Shown here one piece after another: positions 20,798-30,649 of a stretch of 49,153 bases of DNA. Each line of letters starts with the position of its first letter. Within the stretch, counting starts at the first letter, position 1. The position numbers and the translations under genes were made by a program. The notes below the pieces were generated by a model. The model did no database searches and was not told where the DNA came from. It saw nothing but the letters and a program-made list of their open reading frames with translations. The DNA is taken from assembly GCA_032718475.1 (NCBI GenBank), contig JAUCBJ010006594.1:1-49153 (forward strand), in the 5' to 3' direction. Source of the DNA: Nemertoderma westbladi (taxonomy: Eukaryota; Xenacoelomorpha; Nemertodermatida; Nemertodermatidae).

Positions 20798-23659
20798 TTG
20801 GCCGTAATAATTGCATTAGCCTTCCCTGAGTATATAATGTTTGTTACCTGTTAATTCCAACCAGTAGGTTTGGAGCTCTGCAGAGATTACTTCTCATGCA
20901 GACGTTATACCTCTGGTCAGGTCGCTGCCAGTGGTATTTATTACATGTCCATGTACATTATATTGTAAATGTTTGAATTGAATTATAATTTACACTTGTA
21001 ATTTGTTCTGTCGTTAAACATAATTTGCTCTCTTATCATTGATTATACCGCCGATATTACGTAATCAAGGAGATTTTACACGCGCCAATTATAAGGTGGA
21101 TCTATGCAATTAAGTATCAGTGGTAATCTGGACAATTGTAATAGAAGTGTGTTGCTCTGTCTCTGACTTACTAAATAATAAATATATGGCGATATACCAG
21201 ACCATTAATATAAGAAAGGCCCTTCTTACATTATTAATTTTTTGTATTATTTATTTTACATTATTTATACATTTGTATTATTAATTGTATCATGATTGAG
21301 AGTTGTCATAAATTAATTACGATATAAATATTTATATAATTGTACATAAAGGCAAGTCACTATACGTTTTTCCTAAAGAGAAACACAAATACCACAATTG
21401 AATCCTTACAGAATTAATTAGTCAGTCATTTGCTTGTTATATTGTGTTGTCACACCCTCCTGGTATCGTATCTCAGTTAAATACAATAGATAATCAAATA
21501 CCGTATTGAGCCAAATAAGTTATAGAGTAAACCAACTTATGAGAGGAAGGCAAAGGGGAAGCGATCGATACAGTAAGCGGCCCTTGTTGACAGGTACACT
21601 AGCGCAATCCCGTTTATTGTGTCAGACCAGCAGTTTATAGAATGTCATAAATGCATGAATTCTCAGTTCTGAATACTACAAATCAAAAATATACCAAATT
21701 GAGATTGAAGGAACATAATTTACTAAAAGCGCTAACAGTAATAAATAATCTTACCCCTCGCCCTCTCATCTCTTTTTTGACTGTTTTGATTTGCTTATTT
21801 GTTTTATTAATGTGCTTATTTTTCTCTAATTTCGACTGATCATCGTAATTGGTAGGGATTTGGTGCATAAATATTTATCAATTTATATTATAGACCTGGC
21901 GGCCCGTTTATCGTATTTGGTAAATATTCCGCAAGTATTTGATAAACTTATTTACTGGTGTATAACTGGAGTGTGTAAAGGAGTACTTTATATATCGTTA
22001 TTTATAATTGGTGTATTTGTTGTTTTTTGCTTTCATGTATTGGTGAGTATTGAACATTAACTGACAGCGCCCTATGTGTTGTTGGACCTTGTAAGGCGTA
22101 GACGTTCGTTTTCTACTGTAAGTCGGGTACAATAGGTAAAATCCCGCTGCAATAATTTTAGATTGGTCGGGTCAGATAATAGACGGAATCTCATATTTAC
22201 TGTAAAACATTTTACGTCTCATGTGAATCATTCATTTTACGTCTCATGTTCATGTGAATTACCGGTATCTGATTGCTTGGCTTCATAGTGTATTAAGTAA
22301 ATGCGTAATTATTTTGTAGGCTTCATTTTATCCCCTATTTCATTCCTATTTCCATTATTGGAACACATAAAGTTTTTATCTCGTTGTGGGAGGAAATATA
22401 ACTTTATTCCCGACTCCCGACCTTTCATACTTGGTTTTATGAAATTGAGGCGCAGAAGTACGACTGGCCCATCAACAATATCCACAACATAGTCTCTGGA
22501 TGAATCGTGGGGCACCTCAGTTTCTTTAATCGAGTATTGAACTGTTATTTATCGACTTACCCCCAGTGCAGACTTATTAGTTCGAATTTTTCAGTCGATC
22601 GGAACCATTTTCTGCAATCTTAGCCCATCAACAGTTCGTTATACCCGACGTTAGGCGAAGTAACTAAGAGCCCTAATTAGCGTAAGCGGCAATCGTGAGG
22701 ACGCATTCTACTAACCGTATCTATTGTTTTTATTTGTGCTATTAACGGTTGTCTTTTGTCTGGTTTCGGCGTCCTAAACGCTCGGAACGTTTACAAACCT
22801 CCTGGTAAATTCCCACAGTCTTACTGTCCTATTAATTTGTTTTGTTTGTGTACTACACTGAAGTAAACTCAAAGTTTACACCACCATTTGTAACGTAGGT
22901 ACTTTAGGTATAAGTAACGTTTTGTATTAATTTTATAATTGTGCGGTTTTTTATTCCGATATTATTATTCCATAATAAATATACAAGGAACATTTAACCG
23001 ATATACATACATATTATCGAGCTACTTAACATTTCAGCTCATTATTTCCACCTCAGATCCATTATTTACAACTTGGACCTCTGTCAGAATAATATTTAAA
23101 AAACCAATATATTTCTCAGGTGGAATTATTAACCCAATAGGCCTGCATTCTCTGCCTTAGTAGCTGTAGCTAGTTAGGCCACTGTTGCAGTGATAGCTAT
23201 AGTACTCAGCTTGCCCACCACAGCTTATACAATTGACTGGTGATTGGCCGTGTTACACTAAAGCATAGCATACCCCTTCCCAATAGCGGCATACTACCTA
23301 AGTCAGCCTCACCTTCATTACTGTTGGGTTGTACTAATCTCTGAACCAATAGGAGATAATTCATTGCCCTTGGTGATATTTCTGCTTATAAGGAGTTAAA
23401 CCTGATAATTCTCCCCATCTAGCGGTGAAACAAAATATCTATCATGGCATTACTTTAGACAGATAAATTACCGGTCCCATTTTTATTATTTACCGGTGAT
23501 TGGCGATTTGTGAGTTTGAACTAATACTGTGTTAGTCATTTGGGTGCAATTGTAATAATTATTTGTTGTTGCAATAAATGGTCGATAATAAAGGGAAGGC
23601 ATAACAATCACAAAAGGGGTTAATAAAATAAAATTTCGTCGAAATAATATTTAGTAAAA
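20798..23659. other. Unassigned AT-rich DNA, probably including the 5' end of element D
   Basis: No supportable gene; frames of 60-73 codons at 21651-22060, 22301-22492 and 22939-23160 show no motif. A 25-bp tandem step (CATTTTACGTCTCATGT at 22208 and 22233) is present. Because a BEL gag starts at 23660, some of the right part should be LTR and leader of element D, but I could not fix its ends. Confidence 0.4.
23345..23400 (+). promoter_or_regulatory. Candidate promoter upstream of element D gag
   Basis: A CCAAT box (GAACCAATAGG, about 23342) is followed about 40 bp later by a TATA-like CTTATAAGG (about 23386). The position about 270 bp before gag D fits an LTR promoter, but no LTR pair is visible to confirm it. 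Confidence 0.3.
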
Positions 23660-24243
23660 ATGTCTTATCGCTCCAGTGCTAATAAAAGTGCTTCAGACAG
23701 TTTCCTTAGTGACCAAACCCCTAATCTTGATGTGACTGCGATACCAATGCATTCTGACTCGGACAGATCCCCGACTAGAGAATTGCCCGAGCCGGAGCGT
23801 CCCGGTTCCAATCAATTATCCAATCAAACCTATTATGCCCTGTAAATTAGGTCGACCTGTCACCCGAACAGACCAATCCACTACTGGCCTCGAAACACAA
23901 ATGGACCAACCACGAGTGACTGCGACTTCCGACTTAGACCGGACGGAAGTTGATACAGCCACAGGATTAAACCTGCCAATAGGAACGGACCCACTAATGG
24001 CCCCTTCCCCAGGTTTATTAATCGGTCTACTAAGGGCCATTGACAATTACAGAGCCTCCGAAAGGGGTGCGAAAGTACAGATACTTTCAATGACCGGTAC
24101 AGAGATGCAACAGACTGTATTGCAATACTACAATTATCCTTCAATGGATAAGTTTTTTCCACTACATTCTGCCACCTCTGATGAACTAACGGAGTTGAAA
24201 GTACCCGCAGACCCCACTGACATCACCAAAGTGGGAAAGACCC
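23660..24243 (+). pseudogene. gag: Gag N-terminus of a distinct BEL/Pao family (element D), interrupted by element C
   Basis: Starts MSYRSSANKSASDSFLSDQ at 23660, analogous to the MSDTKQNLSDSLLD start of gag C. A frameshift near 23835 leads to a second segment. There, DPLMAPSPGLLIGLLRAIDNY and the following 60 residues align collinearly with DPLLVLPAAVLTRLLIAVEEH and following of gag C, at low identity, including a TLP-type Pro-Phe-Leu block and an AKETIDPAVW-like end. The frame is cut at 24243/24244 exactly where the LTR of element C begins; the last two codons before the stop are LTR sequence. D is therefore older than C. Confidence 0.65.
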
Positions 24244-25438
24244 TGTAAAAGCTTTTGCGTCATTAACCGGTTATTTTCCCTTAAAGTACTCTGTAGTTGG
24301 TTTGCCAGGCATAAAAAGGCCGTGTCCTTGCTGTACTGGTGTTTTAGAGGACATAAAAGTCATTTCTTATGTATTTGTACTGTATTTGTACTTTAGAGGA
24401 CAGAATCCACAATCTCGTGACGCGATAAGCTCGATACTCTTGAAAACAGTGTCGCTACCATGACGATGGCTAACAGCTGATATTGCCACGTCGACGTTTC
24501 TTTGTTTCTTTGTTCTCTCGTTGTTCGGTTGACCAATCAGAGCGTTTGTTGTCTCTGTGTTGGAGGTGTATACAGAGGCTCAGTAGTTCAGTGTTATGTT
24601 TTTGCCCAGAGCCTAAGAACCGGCTTTTGGCACCTCCGTGTTTTCAGTTTTTAGTCTAATACTAGTAGGCTTAATTATAAGGACATATATCCGTTATCTG
24701 ATGTCTGATCACTGATGAACTAAACATAACATACCATACCTAATCAAACAACCTGTGCATACTTTATATTGTTATACTGCTATTTACTGTCAGTTCTTCA
24801 TAATATGGTTGATGAATTATTATATTTGGAATAACGATAAATAACCCCGAAAACCCAATATTCTTGATATACCGAAGGTAAGAGAGAAAGGTTACATATA
24901 ACGATTGTGACTTATGTTAAAGTGGTTTGAAGTGAATCTAATGTTATTTGATAGACCCTACATGATTCGGTCCGTGTTCCTTTTATATGTGACTAAAATC
25001 AGTGAAGATCGGCAGATCAGTATGCAGTATTGTGCAGCATTGTGTATGAGTGAGACTGATAACGAAGCATTTCCTAAAGAATGCGCCATATATGTGAATT
25101 GTAACTAAGCCATATCGTTGTGAGTAGTTTAAGTCATAACTCTGTTTATAGATAGAGCGCCACGTCCTAAAGGAACTGTTAATATTCCCCGAAGGTGAAT
25201 AATATTGTCAGAGATTATATAATACTGTCAGTCGAATAATATATTAGGCTTACATAGCAATACGATTAAGCCGTCGAACCCAATCTCCCGGGTATATCCA
25301 GCGGGTGAATGATCGCGCACCGATTGGTTTCGACTAGTGTAGTGAATCAAATATTTGTCAGAGGCTAAAAGTGATTTATTATCTAGAAGACATCCTAATT
25401 TGGCGGGTTAAACTGCCAAAGGTCTGAAAGCGCGAACA
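24244..25438 (+). repeat. 5' LTR of element C
   Basis: 1195 bp, beginning TGTAAAAGCTTTTGCG and ending CGCGAACA. It aligns with LTRs A and B along its length. It contains a CCAATCAGAGCG box (24532), TATA-like TTTATAG (about 25146) and, just after it, GCGCCACGTCCTAAAGGAAC, the best-conserved block of all three LTRs. It is inserted in gag of element D. No matching 3' LTR occurs before the macrosatellite. Confidence 0.85.
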
Positions 25439-25785
25439 ATAACGGATATTTAGTCTGTATTGCAGTGTAGGCATTAAATACAGTTTAATATTGTTCTGGT
25501 AAGAACAATAACGGATATAGCTTCTGTATTGCAGTAGGCAATAAAGCAGAAGTACCGGCAACCGGTACCAAGTAGGCCTGACTACCTAACCACCCGGACC
25601 GGTACATATAGCAGTACAGGTACAGCAGTATTATTCGATTTTGATAATTATAAGCCGGTAGGTCTTAATAATTAATCGGGGACGCCTGGTTTTTATTGGG
25701 ATTTTACTTAGGCCTATTTCTGTCAGTTTTATTTATTTGTAGGCCAGTATTGAGCAGAAGGCGTGTAAGCCCGCTCAGATTGTAC

Positions 25786-26358
25786 AGATAATTTGTAGGC
25801 TTGACTGTTGTCTGATTGTTGTTAAGTCTGAACGGATTGCAGTGTGTGTAGATCATCTGTCCGATAAAGAACGGTTAGGAAGTAGGGGCAGCAAAAGCTG
25901 TAAGGTAAACCCCCAATTAAAGAATAAGTCGTACTACTGGGTTATAACGCATACTACCTAATCATTTCGGAGTCTGCATGTCCTGTAGTTTATTTAGGCT
26001 TGAGAGTAGTCTGCCATCGTTTAGTCTGTACTTTGTTTGTGTAGTCTGTACAGGTAGCGTATAATTTATTTAGATAATTTGTAGGCTGGATAGTTGTCTG
26101 GCTGCTGTTGGGTTTGAGGAAATTTCGGTGTGTGTAAAGCATCTGTCCGATAAAGAACGGTTAGGAAGTAGGGGCAGCAAAAGCTGTAAGGTAAACCCCC
26201 ATCTAAAGAATAAGTCGTACTACTGGGTTAGAACGCATACTACTTAACCATTTCGGAGTCTACATATACCGTAGTTTGTTTAGGCTTGATAGTAGTCTGT
26301 CAGTATTTGGTCTGCATTTTGTTTGAATGGTCTGTACGCGTAGCAAATTTTTATTATT
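25786..26358. repeat. 286-bp tandem duplication in leader C
   Basis: TTTGTAGGC occurs at 25792 and 26078, AAAGAACGGTTAGGAAGTAG recurs in both units, and the units end near GTCTGTACAGGTAGC and GTCTGTACGCGTAGC. This is the same duplication as in leader A (1888-2460). Confidence 0.85.
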
Positions 26359-27297
26359 CAGAGTTTATGCGATTATTCGCAACATTCATATCCCCAAGAT
26401 TATTCCTACAGTAATTGTGTTTGTTATACATACCGTTATAGTTAAACTAACCCCGGTACTATACGGGCTGCTCGGCGTAGGTAAAGACTGGTGATTTTGT
26501 GCACCGGTCACTCCAGCAGATACCGTGGTTCTTTTAGCTGTTCAAGTATTTTTAACTACTGATTATTTGTTATACAAGTATTTGTACCTAATTTAGGGTT
26601 TAGTGTACAGTACTTTCCGAAAGTAATTATTGTAGGCATTATATTTGTGTTGTAAAGTGGTTGATAGGCACATACGTTAGCTCTATTAACTTCTAGGTAG
26701 GAACAATCCGTGATACATAACGTAGTACCTATAGCGATACGGCTATAGGTCGTCAGGCGGTGGTATTTTCCTATCTGGACAGCGCAGTGTATTTACTACT
26801 ACTTATTATTTTCAAATACCGTAGTAACCTGTCCGTTGTAATAACCAGATTTCTAACCCTTTGTTAGGCTGGTTTGTAGACTTCTTGTAAAATTACCCTG
26901 AAAATTCGTATTTTGTGTTTTTGTAAATTTTTGTGTTTATTTAGAGATTGTAATCTCACCCGAATTGTACGTAATTTGTAGTATTAAGTAACTTAGGTAA
27001 ATTAGAATTATTTGTTTTAGTGTCCTATAAGTAGCACTTCACTGAAAGCGCACCGCTTTGTGTAGTGATTGCTCCCCAGAAATAATAACATTTATTTCAA
27101 ACATTGACAAAACCCATTAAAACGGGTATATATATATTATAAATCAACTCAAACGATTTATAAATAGTAGGCCTGCCATACAACAATTAGGTCTCAATAT
27201 CAGTTAGACTACTGCTTAAATAACGGTAATAAAGTAAGTTAAAGTAACCAAGTAACCCTAAAGTTCAGAAATTCAATTATTCTAAAATAATTGATAT

Positions 27298-27560
27298 ACC
27301 GGTATTTACGATAGGCCTATTATAATATTTATATTTGTGCTGAAATCATACCGGTATTCTGTAATTAATTCCAGTTAATAATTATACTTATATATACACT
27401 ATAAGTGTAAACTGCATACCGGTATCCACGATAGGCCTATTATATATTTATATATATTTATGCTAAAATTATACCGGTATTCTGTGATAAACCTAGTCTG
27501 TAATAATACTTATATAGTTATATATACTATAAGCATACCGGTATTCTGATATATTATATA
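27298..27560. repeat. ACCGGT-centred tandem array in leader C
   Basis: ACCGGT occurs at 27298, 27350, 27418, 27473 and 27537, each within ATACCGGTAT, with ACGATAGGCCTATTAT words between alternate sites. This gives about two units of 120 bp directly upstream of the gag ATG at 27680. Confidence 0.8.
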
Positions 27561-27679
27561 TATCACGATACACTGAGTAGCAGTATAGGTAATTAATTAC
27601 TAGGCTAGCAGTTAATACTGAGTTACTAGACTTGCTCAGACTGTAATACAGCAGTAGACATTCAACTGTACACATAAAC

Positions 27680-30649
27680 ATGTCTGATACTAAGCAGAAC
27701 CTGTCAGACAGTTTATTAGATGTAACTATCTGCGACTCAGATAGAGGCGTAGAACCGTCTAGTCGTAAGTTCAGTTCCCCTCCCACTGTGAGGAAGGTCA
27801 TCCCTCCTGTAGTAATAACAGAACCTAGGCTGGTCCAACATCGTAGGTCTATCATAGGCACTCGAGCTCAGGTCAAGCGGGACCAAGAAGCAGCGGAACA
27901 GCAACAACCCGCGAGCCAAGAATTTATTTCTCAGCGGCCCGACAGCTCCAGTAGTGAAGATACTGTAGAACTGACACCCGAGCGCGGAGCAAAGATGACG
28001 GATGCGGTTTATACGGATCCCCTTCTCGTCCTTCCTGCAGCCGTACTCACTAGGTTATTGATTGCGGTGGAAGAACACCAGATCGATTGGGCGAGAAGTC
28101 AGCGATCAACTAGAGATAGTTATGCGGGATACACGAGGGAAGAACTGAAGTCTATTGTCGAGTCGCAATGGAACTTCCCCGGACCCGGACTCCCGTTTGA
28201 TTTATCAGAAGCTGCCTGGGAAGACATACACCGGATGGGAGTAGCCAAGGAAACCATCGATCCAGCTGTATGGAAGAGGTCCGCAGCCGGATACGCACAA
28301 GGATTCTTCAGCTCTATGGAGCGAGTAGAAAAACAACTGTTTAAACAACCTCAAGGACCTCAAGAGCAGGGACAACTGCTTTATCAAGTTAGAGAAAGAA
28401 TTCTGCGAATTAGGCTAATCTTATCAGCCTTTGAGGAGGCTTCTAAAAGAAGACAAGACACGTCGTTGCAAGTTGCCGTAAAGACTTGGTTTCAACGGGT
28501 GAGTCGCCAGGTTCAAGGAGCAGCTCAGTGGAAAGCTCAGCTGGAGGAGCGCTCAACCCATGGAGAATCAACGGACGCTACTTTTTCCCAAGTGGAAAGT
28601 GAAGCGACGGCAGAGAAACCGCATAAGAAGGATGCCATTGACATCTATCTGTCAGACTATCAGCGTTTTTTGGGAGATGAAGAGTTGAGGAGAAGGCTAG
28701 ATGGACTTAGCCCTAATAGTGAAGGAGCCCAGCGTGTGTTGGATGCAATAGATGTAGATAGGTTAGCGGCGAACCAAGCTAAATTCGATGAACAACTCCG
28801 CATCGCTAGAGAACAAGAAGAACAAGTAAGGAAAAAACGTATAGAAGACAGAAAGATAGCAGCAGTGGCAGAGGCAGAAAGAAAAGCGACCTTGGCAGAA
28901 GCAGCGGCAGAGGCAAAAGCGGCAGCAGCAGAAGCCGAGGCAAAGGCAAAAGCGGCAGCGGCAGAGGCAAAAGCGGCAGCAGCAGAAGCCGAGGCAAAGG
29001 CAAAAGCGGCAGCGGCAGAGGCAAAAGCGGCAGCGGCAGAGGCAAAAGCGGCAGCGGTGGCGGAAGCAGAACGGAGAGCGGCTGAAGAGATCACCCAACT
29101 GGAGTTGGAAAATCTTCAAGAGAAGCAAGACGACTTCAGTAAACAGTTAACAGCTAGTAATATGCAGATGATGAATCGATCTACTCCCAAAAGACAGGGA
29201 TATACATCATCTGAAGAAGGCGATGCCACCGATACTGAAGGCAAAGGAAATAGATCTCGTCTAAGCAGACGTAAAAGAACATTCCACCGTCAGAAATTGC
29301 CTGATTTGCCTCCAGCTGTTAGAAGGCAACTAAATAACACCAACTTAGGCAGTACAGAACCCACAGACCAAATAATTAAAATAGAAAGACTCCCTACTAT
29401 AGTAGATGAGCCTGAAATAATTAGGCCTGTTTTTGAAATCACCCCTTCGGTGATAGACACACCTGTGCTCCCTGAAGCTACCTCTAAATTCCCTCTGCAT
29501 AGCACTAAGCTACCTGTGCCCAGTAGAACTGCCCAGGAGACAGTTCGGGTCCTGGACCCCGAGCGAAATATTCCTAATTTGTCGCCCGTTGTCCCTCGTC
29601 CGCCCGCTACAACGTTGGCGACTCCCGCTTCGGCGGTCGAATGGGTGGACGAGAGACGGCGGGGGATGGATCTCCTGCTCGGGCAGATGCAGGAGACGGT
29701 TCAGCAATTCAAGGGCACAGTAAGGGAAAGTAGGCTAGAGTTGCAAGAGGTGCAGCAAAGTATCGCGCTAGAACGCGATAAATTAGTAAATACACAAAGA
29801 GGTATACCACCACCCTCAGTAACAATGTGTCAACCTGTTAGGTCTGAAGTATCTCATGCGCAAGGTGTGGAGCCTACACGCATATATACTGCTAGCGAAG
29901 TCGAAACTCCTATAGTGAACCCTATTAAGGGTAATTATAGACCTGTTGATAATGACATTCCCTATAGAGCTGATCATAATCCGAGAAATTTATATACCGA
30001 TAACTCGATATTAAATAACACGATGGCCCAAGAAAGTTTTACGCGTCAAATGGCTAGAACCGAAGCCCGGCAAGCGGTGAAGGTGGGAGAGATAGTCAAA
30101 TTCAATGGAGATGAGATGAAATGGTTACCTTTTAATGAATATTACAAAGATAACATACAGAACTCTGTACTGTCTAATGGAGAGAAACTTAGATTCCTCA
30201 TCGAGTGCTTGGAAGGATCTCCCAAGTTAATGGCGTTAAAGTTTATTGGACATCCAGACGGATTAAGACAAGTTTGGGATACACTAAACATCAGGTATGG
30301 TAATAGGAATAACATAGCTGGGTATTTGTATGCAAAGTTGGTAGCGCCCCGAAAGTTTATTAGCAGCGGAATTATAGAGTTTTCCGATGAGATTCAGGAG
30401 ATCTGTAGACAATTAGATTGGCTAGGTAAGTCTCATGAGTATCAGAATGCTATGGTTATTAGAGCAGTGGCTTCTACCTTACCGAAGGGTGGAGTAGGTA
30501 CACGCTGGGATAAGAAAGTGTTATATATGATGGAACAACAACGACGAGACCCTACCATGTCTGATCTCATGTCATTCCTGGATGGAGAAGTGAAATTACA
30601 GCTCCTGAAACTGTCCAGAGAGAAGACACCGGAAAACAAGGTAAGTTAA
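27680..30649 (+). CDS. gag: BEL/Pao Gag polyprotein, element C (989 codons, intact)
   Basis: Structural polyprotein of an LTR retrotransposon; it would assemble the cytoplasmic particle in which reverse transcription takes place. An acidic Ser-rich N-terminus (1-110) is followed by a conserved helical block (about 112-200) shared with A and, distantly, D. Next come a helical segment with YQVRERILRIRLILSAFEEASKR, a long Ala/Glu/Lys coiled coil (about 375-490) expanded by tandem 54-bp units, and a Pro-rich linker (about 500-750). DUF1759 (KFNGDEMKWLPFNEYYKDN, about 803-945) closes it. It ends at TAA 30647-30649 in the same frame as pol. In copy B the stop is one codon further on, so neither stop need be ancestral. 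The start ATG is shared with copy A. Confidence 0.9.
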   Translation: MSDTKQNLSDSLLDVTICDSDRGVEPSSRKFSSPPTVRKVIPPVVITEPRLVQHRRSIIGTRAQVKRDQEAAEQQQPASQEFISQRPDSSSSEDTVELTPERGAKMTDAVYTDPLLVLPAAVLTRLLIAVEEHQIDWARSQRSTRDSYAGYTREELKSIVESQWNFPGPGLPFDLSEAAWEDIHRMGVAKETIDPAVWKRSAAGYAQGFFSSMERVEKQLFKQPQGPQEQGQLLYQVRERILRIRLILSAFEEASKRRQDTSLQVAVKTWFQRVSRQVQGAAQWKAQLEERSTHGESTDATFSQVESEATAEKPHKKDAIDIYLSDYQRFLGDEELRRRLDGLSPNSEGAQRVLDAIDVDRLAANQAKFDEQLRIAREQEEQVRKKRIEDRKIAAVAEAERKATLAEAAAEAKAAAAEAEAKAKAAAAEAKAAAAEAEAKAKAAAAEAKAAAAEAKAAAVAEAERRAAEEITQLELENLQEKQDDFSKQLTASNMQMMNRSTPKRQGYTSSEEGDATDTEGKGNRSRLSRRKRTFHRQKLPDLPPAVRRQLNNTNLGSTEPTDQIIKIERLPTIVDEPEIIRPVFEITPSVIDTPVLPEATSKFPLHSTKLPVPSRTAQETVRVLDPERNIPNLSPVVPRPPATTLATPASAVEWVDERRRGMDLLLGQMQETVQQFKGTVRESRLELQEVQQSIALERDKLVNTQRGIPPPSVTMCQPVRSEVSHAQGVEPTRIYTASEVETPIVNPIKGNYRPVDNDIPYRADHNPRNLYTDNSILNNTMAQESFTRQMARTEARQAVKVGEIVKFNGDEMKWLPFNEYYKDNIQNSVLSNGEKLRFLIECLEGSPKLMALKFIGHPDGLRQVWDTLNIRYGNRNNIAGYLYAKLVAPRKFISSGIIEFSDEIQEICRQLDWLGKSHEYQNAMVIRAVASTLPKGGVGTRWDKKVLYMMEQQRRDPTMSDLMSFLDGEVKLQLLKLSREKTPENKVS
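28901..29058 (+). repeat. 54-bp coding repeat expanding the Gag coiled coil
   Basis: GAGGCAAAAGCGGCAGCAGC and the rest of a 54-bp unit occur twice in tandem, followed by 18-21-bp partial units. The repeats encode AEAKAAAAEAEAKAK-type residues. Copy B has a clearly shorter, more diverged version. Confidence 0.9.

Larger units (their letters stand above)
25439..27679 (+). other. 5' leader of element C
   Basis: 2.24 kb without a credible gene, collinear with leader A. A short duplication right after the LTR (AACAATAACGGATAT at 25435 and again at about 25504) is followed by the 286-bp tandem pair and the ACCGGT array. No TGG primer-binding site is seen at the LTR edge. Confidence 0.75.

Noticed and set aside
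21860-22060. 66-codon frame with hydrophobic C-terminal half
   Set aside because: AT-rich random frame without homolog or motif.
24470-24660. Host promoter with CCAAT box near 24532
   Set aside because: The same box and flanks occur in the LTR of element B (minus strand around 7530), so it belongs to the LTR U3 region.
28660-29128. Antisense frames rich in Ala or in Cys/Arg/Leu opposite the gag coiled coil
   Set aside because: Shadows of the 54-bp coding repeat read on the wrong strand; the plus-strand gag explains the region fully.
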